From: Rhodeus uyekii
Lineage: Eukaryota; Chordata; Actinopteri; Cypriniformes; Acheilognathidae
Direction of reading: 5' to 3'
NCBI GenBank assembly: GCA_037043235.1
Contig: JAWRVZ010000040.1
Location: 4,486,501-4,550,500 of the forward strand
DNA length: 64,000 nucleotides
Part shown: one piece after another, positions 1 to 11,640 of the stretch
Layout of the letters: each line of letters begins with the position of its first letter
How positions within the stretch are numbered: position 1 is the stretch's first letter
Made by a program: the position numbers and the translations under genes
Notes under the pieces: generated by a model
What the model saw: the letters and a program-made list of their open reading frames with translations, nothing else
Databases searched by the model: none
Told to the model about the DNA's origin: nothing

Positions 1-1975
1 TAAATTACAACAAACAATTTGTCATCTCTGTGTGGGGCTCACCTACCTTAGAAGCAGGGAGTCCCATTAAAGCACATAGTCTAGGTGGCTTGGCTCTTTT
101 ACCCAAGCAAATAGAAGTAGCAAAGTGGGCACATTTGTAAGCAAGTTCGCTCATGTGGTGCTCAACTGTTGTAAGCAACGTGTAAAGTGTGTCTAAGAGC
201 CAATATTTCTACTAAACCATCATGTTTTCTATGAAGCAGCAGAATAAAGTACTAATTGGCACACATGCTCTCTTTATCAGAATCAGTGAGTCCTTATTAC
301 ATAATGCATTTAAAAAGGTCAAAGGGGGAGATCTACTTGAAGAAAAAATAAATTTACTTCAGCTGAGCAAAGACCAATAATAGCAGTGGTAGCATTTCCA
401 GATAATACTAGAAGCAGCAAGTCTACTGTGGCTCAGAGTAAATGGAAAATGATGTACTCTTATAACATCAAATCTAAATAGCTTGAAATAACCTTTGAAG
501 GATGTTTAGAAAAATGTGATCGTTCTGATTCCTTGCATTAAATATTACAATAAATACTACCATTACCCAGAATCACAATAAACAGTTCTTGGGCAAGTTG
601 AAGACCTTCACCACATTCAAAATGCCAGTTCCACCTGGACCAAGGGACAATTGCGACACTTTACCCTTTCTACAGTTTAAAGTGAGTAGCACATCAAAAT
701 GGAGCGACTTACCACAAGCACTCAGGGTATTTTGCGCTAACGAGCTTTCGCTGCTATATCCTCCATTTATATAGAGTCAAACATGCCCTTTCAGTTCTCT
801 GTGCGTTGCTACTCTTTCGCTAAAGACTTAGTCTCACATTAAGAGCTGCAGTTTGAAAAATACGAGAATTGCAGCGCAAAACAACAATAACGACGTGACA
901 CTGGACAGCAAACACGCAGGGATTAAATAGGACACAGGTCAAAGGGTAACGAGCTGAGAACACTCAAGGGAGACGAGGTAACAAGGGAGCAGGGCACACG
1001 CTTAAGACACGAACACGCAGCGACTGCCGACGTGCCTCGCCACGTGTTCACATGAACTGACGAGATGACGCGCAGTAGTGAACACTCACTGTGCGCGACA
1101 TGAATGCACACAGACGCAACAAACACGACAAGGGGCAGTGTCAGCTCTGTCAACCCAAATACTCTATACTAAAACCGAAGTGGCTGATCTGGTAGCTGTG
1201 TTGGGATTCCCAGCTTTAAGTACTGTAGAAAAATAACAGGCATTTGTTGACCACAGACAACTAGACCAGTTAAGTGTAAACAAATACTTAAATCAATTGA
1301 AAAGGGTGTTTCTGTCCAAGTAGTAATCAAAGCTGTTGCAGCCGTAATGACAGTATGACAAAAATGGCAGCTCTGCTGTGCTCTGGTGCAGTTAGCGCTA
1401 GCACAACTAAACCGTGCTCCAGCACATCTCTCAAGCATTCCAGTTAAATAAACAGCCCCTGGTACAATCACACTTGTCTATTGACTTTGGGGCCAAATGT
1501 GCTCAGGCACAGTTCAGACTGCCTAGTGACTACAACCGTAGTTATATTCATTGACTAAAATGAGAGTTCTCACACACAATGACTTTGCACTGAACTGAGA
1601 GCATCACTGATTATAAAAGAAAAGCTCTCACTTTAAGTGCTTAATTTAATGTCACACTTAGATAAAAAAAAAAAAAAAAAAAAAAAAGAGAGACAGTGAG
1701 ACATGTGGCCTTTTCATGGGACAGTGGCCTTCTCAATAAATTACTTCACACTTCTGTACAAAGTAGATAAAATAAATAGATTGTGATAAAAAAAAAATTG
1801 TGAATAAAACTAAATGGAAAAACAAGGGAATGGAAAAAGCAAATTATACAATAAGTGCTCCTCTGCCACCATCTACTGGTTGCAAAGGTAATTTGCCACT
1901 TAAATTTAAATACAGTAAGTGATCGTTTAAACTGGATCATATTCAGACTTGAGCATTGAAGTGCTGGAAAAAGTA
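1..1975. other. p4hb intron 4 sequence, left part
   Basis: No exon, RNA gene or clear mobile element recognised. Contains an A-run at about 1664-1687 followed by GAGAGACAGTGAGAC, and a CpG-containing stretch at about 840-1150 that resembles retroelement LTR sequence without a definable end. Confidence 0.4.
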
Positions 1976-2079
1976 CAGTAATCCCTTAGTTTACGAGTTT
2001 AAGCTAGCTCATAACTCAATTCTCATACAGACAATTTCCCCCCTAAGATTGTAATAAAAAAAACAAAATTAAAATGTCT

Positions 2080-4046
2080 GTACCGCATATAATCCGAATG
2101 TTGCTCGCATGTCAGTTATCCGTTCAGGCTCGGTACACAGTGCTTGTGCGCGAAATACACACAATAAGAAAACACGTCACAGGGAGACTTGTGACTGTAA
2201 CCATTTTATAAAGAGACTCTTACAGGTATGGGACTTAAATCTTATAAACCTGGTCGCTTTTAAGTGCTACCATTTTGAAGGGCTTAATTCCCGCCAATTT
2301 AAGGCACAATTAACTTGTCCTCAGGAATGAGGGGGACCTTCTTGGTGACCTGTTTGACTCTTATTTAACCGATAAATGTTAAATTTAATTTTGTTTTTGT
2401 TTCAAATGTTTGGGTATTTTGTATTATTAAGATGACTTGGTTATTGGGTGAATGTCTGTCTTGAGTTTTATATTTATTTTTTGTTACCTTGTTCTAAATG
2501 GTTTAGTCCAAGGGGGAGGGGCTTGGCCTTTAAGATGGCCTTTCAGAGCTGTGAGAAAGAGAAAGGGTGAGCGTGACTGTTTTAGTTTGGGTCAATTTGT
2601 TGGCATAGCAAAACATTTGTTTGCTTATTCCTTTTTGGAACAGTGTAATTGTCTTTAATTTGGATGTTCTCTCTAGATCTCGTTATACCCCATGGGAAGA
2701 CCTTTGTTTGTTTTTTTTGTTTTTTTATTTAGTTGTGCACTTTTTGGGATTAAACACTACATTTTTGATTGTGAAATCACGTCACTTCATTTTTGCGCCT
2801 CCATCGGCGGGTACATCCCGAGAAAGGGGTGTTGCTGTGGACTAAAACCTATCTGAGGCCCCTTGTCTCTGTTACAATACACAAGTTAAAATCAGAAAAA
2901 AAAAGAAAGAGCAATCTCTCCCTCTCTTCTCTCTGCGCTCGTCCCCCTGAAAGTGTGTTGATCGGATGAGAAGAGCACGCTATCATGGCAGCACAGTCAA
3001 TCACGTCTTCTTGCACGATTGACAGGACAGACAGCCTATCAGAGCCAGCTATCAGAGTGACAGACAGCCAATCACGCCTTCTTGCATGATTGACAGCCTA
3101 TCAACACCAGCTGTAAGACTGACAGTACAGAGGCCAGACAACCCGTGCAAAAAAAAAAAAAAAATTATTTTATAGTGAAATATTACGTTTAAAAAAAAAA
3201 TGGTGATATAGTCCGCACCCTTATACAGTAGAACCCCGACTTACGAAATGCTCTACGTACGAAAAATTCAACATACGATAAAAGATTTCGGGGTTTTTTT
3301 GCGCCCGAGTAACGACAAAATGATCGAGATGCGAAAAAACACTTCCGAGTTTTGTTTTGAAATTCGCGCTGATTTTGGTTCGGGTTGAATGAGGGCTACA
3401 GTTTGTCCGGTCAGAACAATGATGTCTCACTCAGGGAATAATCCAAAACTGGTATTTATTAAAGGTGCATAGATGTGTGGTTACGCATGATCGATAAAAC
3501 TTCAACGATTGGCACCAATTCCCTGTATTTCACTCAATAAGCTTTATATACAATCTTCAGCCGATCTCTTTTACCTTAATCATCCGTCAGCTCTCTCAGA
3601 TGGAAAGTTTTGGAATAGTCCATTTCGCACTGAATGACAGGGATGGCTGGAATAGTCCATGTAAGAAGGGGAACACTTTTTACAATCCTGCTCTCCTATT
3701 GGTCAGCATTGTGCCCTGTTAAACTTTTCTAATCACTCACCATGGATGTGAAGATTGTTGCTGAAGTCAAAAGGAAGAAGAGGATGCTTTACATTGCGTT
3801 GAAAAGGGAGATAATTGAGAAGTATGGAGCTGCGGTGCACTTCATCCCATGCCAAATATGGTGTTTTTGTAAGGCTTTGAACGGATTAGCCAATTAACAT
3901 GTAAAAGTCTGACCGACATACGAAAAGATCGACTTACGAAGCCAACCTCGGAACGGAGCAATTTCGTAAGTCGGGATTCTACTGTATATACCGCAAGCCC
4001 CCTGCGGGGTTTGTAAAATCTGGTATAACCCACGGAATATATGGTA
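2080..4046. mobile_element. MITE E1 (CCGCATATAA termini), nested in B1
   Basis: The left end ACCGCATATAATCCG is matched by the complement of the right end, which reads CCGTGGGTTATACCAG. A sister copy with better ends is at 38016-38467. The interior shares a block (about 2960-3060, inverted) with 38193-38268 and 35975-36050. Boundaries are approximate. Confidence 0.5.
3226..3984 (+). mobile_element. Tigger-like non-autonomous element A1 with transposase N-terminal remnant
   Basis: The left end is CAGTAGAACCCCGACTTACG and the right end is its inverted copy with one mismatch. TA flanks both sides (3224-3225, 3985-3986). From 3742 on the plus strand a short reading frame (MDVKIVAEVKRKK, then REIIEKYGAA) resembles the start of CENP-B/Tigger transposases, whose psq helix-turn-helix begins this way. 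The frame ends soon after, so the catalytic DDE domain is gone. 759 bp long; a diverged sister copy is at 36355-37129. Confidence 0.75.
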
Positions 4047-4383
4047 GTTCTCTTGACTGACGTTCACTACCACTTTGATTTTATCTTTAATATTGGACAG
4101 ATTGTGGATGTTGAACTGTTGTAAATGTTTGCCAGATCTGAAACATTTGTACCTCAATTTCTTTTCAATTCCAGTCATCTTTTTCGTACATTCTTACTCA
4201 TCTTGGGGGTTATTGTCTATATGCTGTACAAAAAAATTTGCATGAAGATGCTGAGTGTTAGGACTTTTCCACAAAAACAATTGGTGTGGGCAAGGAAAAA
4301 TTTCTCTTGCACTTCGATACAATGCTCGTACACCGATTTGCTCGTATACAAAGTCACTCGTAAACCGAGGTATTACTGTACTT

Positions 4384-4883
4384 CAGTGCTTCTCAATTAT
4401 TTTCTGTCACGCCCCCCTAGGAAGAGGTAAAAATTTTGCGTGCCCCCCCTCCCCCATTTAGGAACTTTCGCCTCATTGTTTCCATGGCAACGCGTCATAC
4501 TTGGCACGTTACATACTGCAGCCACAAAAAGCGCTGTATAATAGATCACATTTACTTAGTTTCTTTATTCAAAATAGTCACCAACTTGTTGAAACCTAAA
4601 GAAACCTTATGTGGTTGAAAACACTGAATTGTGATAAATGACAAGCTCTGAGCGCGTCTTATTTTTGGATCAGTGCCAGATATCGCGTTAAAACACATGT
4701 GAATTGAGCTGTTGATTACGTGACACATGAATACCGGTGTGATCGTACACGTCAAAGGATGAGGGGATGATTATCTGAACTTTATATATGCTGCTCTTGT
4801 TTAGTGCAAGAAAACCTACTCCCTGGCAAAAAAAACGATGCCCCCCTGGCATCGCTCCGCGCCCCACTATTTGAAAACCACTG
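4384..4883. mobile_element. hAT-type MITE, copy 1
   Basis: Starts CAGTGCTTCTCAATTATTTT and ends AAAACCACTG, typical hAT ends. The 8-bp sequence CTGTACTT occurs directly before (4376-4383) and after (4884-4891), a perfect hAT target duplication. It inserted across the right end of element B1, so it is younger than B1. It carries no transposase. Other copies are at 31549-32106 and 32529-32991. Confidence 0.85.
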
Positions 4884-4891
4884 CTGTACTT

Positions 4892-5692
4892 GAAAGCCCT
4901 TTAAATCCTTATCTAGAAGTCTAATTTGATGGATTATGATAAAAGCTACATGCGATTCGTCTTTGGCTGCATCACACACACACTTGTCACGTCGAGAGAG
5001 AGATTATGACGTCATTAAACAAGTCGCCATACCTTGGCTTTTGCAGAATTGACACCACTGTGCAGATGACGAGGTTCTTTTTGCAACAGTAGCAGAAACA
5101 CAATGAGCAGCAAAAAAGATCCTTTTGTTAAAACACTGCAGAAAACGAGAATGCAGATACAATTATTTTTAATCTAATATAGAGATTATTCCAACTGTTT
5201 AACTGCGTTAAACTCGTTTGTGATAAGTTAACGTGGTGCCTTTTCATTCATTTAGCATTATTAACCAGCATATTAAGAGAACTACATAAACTTAATTTGG
5301 AAAATATATAGTTTATAAAACAAACTATTTTGTATAATCTAAAATCAACTCATGTTTGTTTTTAGCAGTTTATTACTTTGTGCAAAATGGTTGAGACGTA
5401 AACTCTGCATCCCCAGTATGTTTTCTCAGTCCCAAGGTCTTTTACATGCAGCGAAAAGGTAAAAAAAAAAAACTTTTACATTCATATCCATATTTTTGTA
5501 TCAAATATTTACAAGTATTCTTAGACATCATTATTATCTTTGATGGTCATTTTGAGTGCTGAGGATTTTTTCCTCAATATACTTACCACTTCCCAGACAT
5601 GTAAAGCCGAACCGCTAGGAACTAATTTATCCATTATTTTAAGATTGTATGCATTTAGTCACAAAGCAAATTTGAGAATATATACACAAATA
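4892..5692. other. p4hb intron 4 sequence between elements
   Basis: AT-rich, with no exon or element recognised. A few poly-A runs only. Confidence 0.4.
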
Positions 5693-6266
5693 CAGTAATA
5701 CCTCGGTTTACGAGCTACTTGGTATACGAGCAAATCGGTGTACGAGCATGGAGGGTCAAATCAGTGTACAAGCATTGTATCGGTGTACGAGAATTTCCCT
5801 CACCCACACGCATTTGTGTGGAAAAGTCCTAACGCTCAACATCGTCACGCGCATTTTTACTGGAAATATCCTAAACACAGCCTCTCATAACAGTCACGCA
5901 GTTCCAAGCCCTTTATCACCCCTTAACTCATTAATGCTCTCAGCTTCACTTGGTTTGGCTGCATCATTCACCACAGTGATACTTTTATAAGTGATTTACT
6001 TTTGTTCACATAGTGAAATACACACGTACAGTACCTCTAAGCAGTAACTGTCACGGTTAATGAATTCATTGTCTCCTAGTTCTGCCTGTGTGTGTGTGGG
6101 GTCACTGAGCCCTGACACACCTGATTCTCATATCATCTGCCTACCTCCCCGCTTTCGTTCGCGGCGCCCGTGCGTTTGTTCTTAGTGCATTCCTATGGGG
6201 ACATTTGTTTTGGTGTACGAGCATTTTGGTTTACGAGCGCTCTTGGAACGAATTAAACTCTTACTG
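5693..6266. mobile_element. pogo/Tigger-like MITE B3
   Basis: The left end is CAGTAATACCTCGGTTTACG, followed by repeated GTACGAGC-type words. TA flanks both ends (5691-5692, 6267-6268). The right terminus keeps TTACTG but has lost about 13 bases of the inverted repeat between AACTC and TTACTG. No coding capacity. Confidence 0.7.
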
Positions 6267-6691
6267 TATAGAGACTAACCCTTTAAAGTGAGGCCAAGCA
6301 TATCACCAAGCACTCTTTCTGAACTTCTTGAAAGGCCAAGGATTACATTAAAAGGGGTCAAGGACTGGTTGAGTTAGTAGGGAGTGAGACTTCTGGTTTA
6401 TTAATAACAACGCATTACTTTAATGGACCAATATGAACACACTGCAACTTTCAGAAGGAGGGGCTTAAGACAGGAACTGAACCATGCGTTAACCAACTGG
6501 GAAGAGAAGTGGTGCAACAACAAAATGTGAAAAATGTTCAAAAACCCATTTAAGCATGAATCCTTTTCTAATAGACTCCCCTCCCTCCCCACACCCCAAA
6601 ATCAAAACTTTTGTAAAAGGATCTAATATGGCCTCTTTAAAAAAAATGCAATAAGCAAATATCACTGAGTTATACATAGGAGAATGTGTAC
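6267..6691. other. p4hb intron 4, exon-proximal part
   Basis: Unique AT-rich intron next to the exon 4 donor; nothing else recognised. Confidence 0.5.
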
Positions 6692-6829
6692 CTTTTTAAA
6701 GAGCACAATGCCATCCTTGGCAACTTCAAACTTTGAAAAGACAGCATCATCAGACGTGATGCCAAAGGGTATGTCATCTACAGCCTCTGCAGTTTTAATG
6801 AAGGCCTTGCCATCTTCTGATTCAACATC
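6692..6829 (-). CDS. p4hb: p4hb exon 4 (b domain)
   Basis: The acceptor CTGCAG ends at 6830 and the donor GTACAC begins at 6691. The 46 codons start [10 protein letters not shown] and end IVLFKK, residues 161-206, as in the PDIA1 b domain. No exon 5 (expected to begin with Phe-Asp-Glu-Gly-like codons) was found on the minus strand between here and position 1. Confidence 0.92.
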
Positions 6830-9800
6830 CTGCAGAGAATAAAACAAAAACAATGTATTAAACTTAAGTAAACGCAAATCTAAATAAGCTGAAGAATGAA
6901 TTGTACCTTAAAGAACCCAATAACTGCAACCTCATTATCAGCAATAAGAGACTCTGCCTGTGTCACATCATTTAAAATAGTGGCTGCAGGGCCAGTTCGC
7001 TTTTTGAGCCAGTTGACGATGTCATCAGCCTGTCGGCCAGCTGCAGAGAGAGCATGAGCACGTCAAAGTGAGACAAAGACACCTGGTGGCAACAAGTAAA
7101 CGCTTACAAAGCAGAAACTTACACATTTAAAGAAATGCGCTTGAGCATGGCTAGTTAGCTATAAGGTCAACATTTTCTTCGGTGTCTATAATAAAAGTTC
7201 TGGAAAAAAAAAAAAACGCCCCTCATCTGAGCTGCCTCAGTGATCCATCTCTTCTCAATGTCAAAAATATGATGACCAATTAAATCAAAGTAAATATCCC
7301 TACGTCACGGATTTTCACCCATCGCGGGGGGGTGGGGTCTACATTAACCGTGATAAACGAGGGATGTGTATGTGGTAGTGTTAAAAAAAACACTCGCATA
7401 ACAAGGGATAAAAATGTCTAGTTTACATATAATTTCATTCAAATTAACAGTTTAAAATGATCATTGCTTTAGTCCATTTTATCAGAAACTCTAGTTTGCA
7501 CATTGTTTAATTGTCAGGTCTCCCCCTTCATAAATTGTAAGAGAATCACTTTCGCCATTTTACACACGGACATTTTTTTGATCATCAGTTCATTCAGAAT
7601 AGTGCAGCTCTAGTAAACCCTACATTTACTTTTCACTGACATAAATAAATGAAAGGACAGCAGAGACAAAGCTCAGCTTTAGGAGGGGGAGAGAGATGGG
7701 ACAAGATGAGAAGACTAAGAGAGATGCAAAAGAGAAGAACAGGTATTACTCTACTGCCCACTCTCAAGCTTTTAAAGCTGCAGTCATCCAATTTTTGTGT
7801 GTGTGTGTGGGGGGGCCCTCAATGACCTAAATGCACAGATAGATCAGAGAAATCTAATTTCTCAGAGTAGTATACCCCCTGAACCTCAATTCTAAATCTA
7901 CCTCACATACTCGTCCATTTATGATCATTTATGGCAACAGGGCAGGACATGTAAATTCAAATGACATGGCATACACAGTTTCAAAGGTAGTCTTAATCAT
8001 GCTCTTGTTGAACCAGTAATGAGGGCTACAGGTTACAGGAAGAACAAATGCTGCAACACGTCAGCAATTACACTGTGGTTCAGAATTTTATCAAGTATGA
8101 GATAATGCGTAACAGAGTCCTTCTATCAGAGCTCCATATACTGTATTTTCCGTACCATAAGGTGCACATGATAAGGCGCAGTCTCAATTACGGGGTCTAT
8201 TTTGGTACCCATACATAAAGCGCAAAGCATCCAGAAGGTTTTAGACTTCCGTGAGTCTTAGACACCCGCCACTTCCGCAAGATCTTCTGCAGCTGCAGAA
8301 GTGAAGTGATCCACGTGCAACGCAAACTCAGCGCATGCACAGTCAACTAGGTGTCATTTAAGTCACAAAATAACTATGTGAAGTGGCGACTTTGTCCCCG
8401 TTTTGTGCTTGAGATATGAGTGGTCAGCGACATTAAAGAATCTACGCAACTGATGAGAAAATGCTTAGACAAATAAGGAGTTTGGCGGTTCCACTTCAAA
8501 AACGTTGACATTAGGATTGGAGAGTTAACCGTGAGTAGAGATAAGTGAACTCCACTGTATACATGACTGAGAAGGGAATATGCTCAAGTCAACTTCTACT
8601 AATAAATGCATTCAACGGGGAGTCAGATTTCAGTACAACACCTGTTTCGCTCTCAACAGTAGTAGTAAACCTACCGGAGGTGTGGTGGAGGTAAGTGTAC
8701 ACATTACATCCCTGTGTCAGCAGGAAATGGTCCCAAAGTCGCACAACAACAAATTTTGGAACCCAGTCCACACATAAGGCACACAGGATTATTAGGGGCA
8801 CGACCGATTTGAGAATTTAAGGCTCTTAAGTGCACCTTATAGTGTGGAAAATACGATATAGCAGCTGATAATACCATGTTTTCAGAACAGCTCGTTTCAC
8901 AATAAATGCTGCTTATAAACTTAAACTCGGCAATACATGCAAGTGGATTTTTCAGTTTAATACAAATATTCACATGGTTTCCAATGAGGCCAGAAGTTTA
9001 CAGAATTTTACCACTAACTCAAATAAAAGCCTAAGGATTTGACAGTTAGAGGTTCTGAAATGTATGAGAACGAGAAGAGTCATCTAAGTGGGTAGATTTT
9101 GTAAAGTTAACAGTTTTTAAAAGGTTTTCTTTATGGCTTACCCATTTACATGCATATCGTGACCGTTAACCAACATCCTAGAACTGTGATCAAGCAAATG
9201 TCAAATTGAAACATTAACTTAATCTCAAGGAGTACTTCAAGTAAATATCTGACATCTTAAGAGGTTCAGGCTCAGCTCAGAAGAGGACATTTCAGGGACC
9301 CCTGTCATACACAATCTGACAAGTACACAAACTTTTTCTTTTTACTTTGGCAATTGAAAGTCTTTTCAGAAGAACTTTTTCTGAGGCTGATCTTGTCTGC
9401 AGGAGTAAGACTACAATAAACCCCATGACAGACCTGGAAAGCAACCCACAGCAACCAGACCACAGGCAACGTGAGGAACTGCACGTTGAAGAAGAGAGGG
9501 AGGGGCCTTATACAAACAGGCTGGAACAACGCTTCTTCCGCATACAGAATGACATGTCTTCAGCAGTTAGCACTCACATTCCTGGTTCACTGGCATCTGA
9601 CCTGTCCAAGTTGACTTACAGTTTACACAAAGTATTACTATTACACTTTTGTAATAACCAAAACAAATAATGGTTTATAAAGTCACTGACATTATTCTAT
9701 CTGATTTTTTTTTAATAAGTCTAATTGATTTTGATAGCCAATTGTTTTCTTCACATATCTGAAACCAAAGAATAGTGTAATTTTACAAAAGGAAAAAAAA

Positions 9801-11436
9801 AAAAAAGGAAAAATTTGCCAAAAGGTGAAGGAATTCTGGTAGGTCATACATAAAATGGACCATCATGGATAAGATGGAATTGTGTGGCTCATAACACTAA
9901 CCGGAATACTCCTTGGGGTTCTCCTTCTCACCGCCCTTAAAGAACTTGATGGTGGGATATCCACGAACACCAAACTCTTGAGCGAGCTCAGACTCCTCTG
10001 TGGCATCTACCTTAGCTAATCTGATATTAGAGCCTTCAGCTTTCAGCATCCCAGCTGCTTTGGCATATTCAGGGGCCAGGGCCTTGCAATGCCCACACCA
10101 TGGCGCATCTGCAATAAGCAAAAATTGGTTAATTCAATAGAAATTACACTTACCATCACTTAATGTTAATAATTTTACTTTTAAGCATTAATTTACTCAA
10201 ACTACATTGGTAGTAATCTGTCTTAATAAACAGGTTAGTGGGGTGCATGACTAAACAGTATTTAGTTTAATTTTAAATGAGATGAACTTAAGTCAAACTT
10301 ATTTCTAACTTCAACACATAATGGCGTTAACATTCCATGCCCAACGTGTAGCAAGACTAAAGACTAAAGACAAGACTTCACCATGCTTCCGATGAAAGTC
10401 AGTATGTGCATCAAATACTACCACGTTATCTTTTTCAAATAAAATACTTATTAAAGACGGCACCGTTAACAGTTTTCATTGTTCACAAGATTATTTTTTA
10501 TTCAGATTTATTGGGCAACAAAAGCGCTTTTTCTGATATACACGTCAACCTAGCACTGGGAAGTCCCGCCTATATTAGACGATATATCGCGTATCTCGCC
10601 ATGACGAAACAATCGTGGACACCCGTGATTGGGTAACTTAAGAGTCTATCACGACCCTGCATCAGTATAAACTTTGAGAGCGGCCAATGGGTTTAGTCAA
10701 GTAAAAACACCGATAAACTAACGTATGAGCCCGGTTACACACACACGTTTTAGAAGCTTTTTCTGAATTGAAACTCATTGACGAGTCAAACCTAGTCTCA
10801 TGAGCATGAAGTGGTGTACCACACACAAAAAAGTACCAGGAAATAGAAACTCGGAAAAACAAAATCAAAAAGTGCAACTCGATGGTTTTCCATTTCCAAC
10901 AAAAACGAAATTCAGAGTTTTCGTTCCAAGGCTGTCATGGTCCTGATTACGTTCAATTAATGCATTATTCGTTAAAATTAAAAATTTTCACTGCACTCAT
11001 TTGTCAAGACTTTGAGTGCAGAGTTTTGGAGTGAGTGGCAATGACGCCTTTACATATTTGCACTGCGTTCGCTTTTATGATAACTTTCGAAAATGCACAC
11101 TTAGTTTTACGTACCACACGACTATATTGCTACTAGGAGTTAAAACCACGAACAGAGATCGCGTATTGTGGCTGCAAATAAAAACAAAACAACTCTAATT
11201 TAAATGATAGCTGGTTTCGTTTTGCATTTTTCTCGTGCACAAACTACAACCGTAAAATAGACATACAAAATCGACGACAACTCTGGCGACTACTTACAAA
11301 ACTCAACAAGGACATTTGGGTAAGTTTTGAGCGCCTCCTCGAAGTTACTTTTCTTCAGTACAAGCACGTCCTCCTCCTCGGGGACATCAGCCGCTATCCT
11401 AGCCGCCAGTGCACACACAATCAACAACTTCAGCAT
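6692..11436 (-). CDS. p4hb: p4hb, protein disulfide isomerase (PDIA1 / prolyl 4-hydroxylase beta), exons 1-4, partial
   Basis: Four minus-strand exons splice in frame: 11298-11436, 9902-10108, 6907-7040 and 6692-6829 (139, 207, 134 and 138 nt), giving residues 1-206. All introns have GT donors and AG acceptors. The product starts with a short hydrophobic signal peptide (about residues 1-16), then an acidic stretch and the first thioredoxin 'a' domain. The active site CGHC is at residues 51-54 and the cis-proline (GYPT) at 98. The b domain begins around residue 120. In the family this enzyme oxidises and isomerises disulfides in the ER lumen and is the beta subunit of collagen prolyl 4-hydroxylase. 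The codon for the Tyr before APWCGHC is split by intron 1 (T from exon 1, AT from exon 2), so exon 2 read alone appears to start with Asp. The b', a' and ER-retention parts (about 300 residues) are not in the window, so intron 4 exceeds 6.69 kb. Assignment rests on recognising the PDIA1 protein. Other PDI family members are less likely because of the acidic N-terminus and b-domain sequence. Confidence 0.93.
6907..7040 (-). CDS. p4hb: p4hb exon 3 (a/b domain junction)
   Basis: The acceptor CTGCAG ends at 7041 and the donor GTACAA begins at 6906. The exon completes Ala-116 and encodes [19 protein letters not shown] through AVIGFFK, residues 116-160, ending on a codon boundary. [19 protein letters not shown] is a highly characteristic PDIA1 linker helix. 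Confidence 0.93.
7041..9901 (-). other. p4hb intron 2
   Basis: Sequence between exons 2 and 3. It holds a short remnant at about 7301-7366 whose CGTGATAAACGAGGGATG end resembles Tigger1-type termini, a GT-rich run near 7796-7810, and the MITE at 8141-8856. An open stretch of 107 codons on the plus strand at 9347-9670 has no recognisable domain and low complexity near its end. I do not call it a gene. Confidence 0.6.
8141..8856. mobile_element. MITE with CTGTATTTTCC termini (pogo/mariner-like)
   Basis: The left end CTGTATTTTCCGTACCATAA is mirrored at the right end, where the reverse complement reads CGTATTTTCCACACTATAAG, followed on both sides by GGTGCAC-type sequence. TA lies next to the left end, consistent with TA target duplication. 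No transposase frame was seen, so the copy is non-autonomous. It lies in p4hb intron 2. Confidence 0.65.
9902..10108 (-). CDS. p4hb: p4hb exon 2 (thioredoxin a domain active site)
   Basis: The acceptor TTGCAG ends at 10109 and the donor GTTAGT begins at 9901. The exon encodes the rest of the Tyr-47 codon, the [14 protein letters not shown] active-site helix, the KVDATEE strand and the RGYPTIKFF cis-Pro loop, ending with KEYS plus one base. It enters in phase 1 and leaves in phase 1. Confidence 0.94.
11298..11436 (-). CDS. p4hb: p4hb exon 1 (start codon, signal peptide, start of a domain)
   Basis: The ATG is the complement of 11434-11436, and the frame stays open for 46 codons plus one base. 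The first ~16 residues ([16 protein letters not shown]) form a signal peptide. The [18 protein letters not shown] segment that follows is the usual start of the PDIA1 a domain. The donor GTAAGT lies at 11297 downwards. The start was chosen because it is the first ATG ahead of a signal peptide of the expected length. Confidence 0.93.
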
Positions 11437-11640
11437 CTCGGATTACCTTTAAATGTGCTAGCTATGAACGAAATCGGGGAGACTGTTAGCGCGGCGGATA
11501 TTCTTTAACCTTTAAGAGTCTGAAGTGTCGCTTGAATTTTGTGTCTGCCGCTAATAACGTGGCAATGTGCGCAAGAAACAGAGAGGAAGGTGCTGCTGCG
11601 CATGCGCATTTATGAGGGCGAACGCTGTTCGTGTTGAATT
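11437..11640 (-). promoter_or_regulatory. p4hb: p4hb 5' UTR and core promoter region, with NRF-1 palindrome
   Basis: GC- and CpG-enriched compared with its surroundings and directly upstream of the p4hb start codon. It contains the 12-base palindrome TGCGCATGCGCA at 11598-11609, a perfect NRF-1 consensus, and an ACGTGGC core at about 11558-11564 (plus strand) that is only loosely like an unfolded-protein-response element. No clear TATA box was seen. Promoter role is inferred from position and motifs. Confidence 0.55.

Larger units (their letters stand above)
1976..4378. mobile_element. pogo/Tigger-like element B1, host of nested insertions
   Basis: The left terminus reads CAGTAATCCCTTAGTTTACG, and the right terminus read on the other strand is CAGTAATACCTCGGTTTACG. 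TA flanks both ends (1974-1975 and 4379-4380), as expected for Tc1/mariner/pogo insertion. The same termini recur at 5693-6266 and 37164-38940. The interior is mostly other insertions (2080-4046 and, inside that, 3226-3984). No complete transposase remains. The interval 2330-2875 also looks like a degenerate LTR, which I could not delimit. Confidence 0.75.

Noticed and set aside
589..774. 61-codon frame near the left edge as a possible downstream p4hb exon
   Set aside because: It is on the wrong strand, and neither strand resembles PDIA1 residues after 206.
9347..9670. 107-codon plus-strand frame in p4hb intron 2
   Set aside because: No domain, no splice or promoter support, low-complexity end. 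Most likely a chance frame.
10000..10110. Mutated PDI active site (Asp before APWCGHC)
   Set aside because: The apparent Asp is an artefact of reading into the intron; splicing restores the normal Tyr codon.
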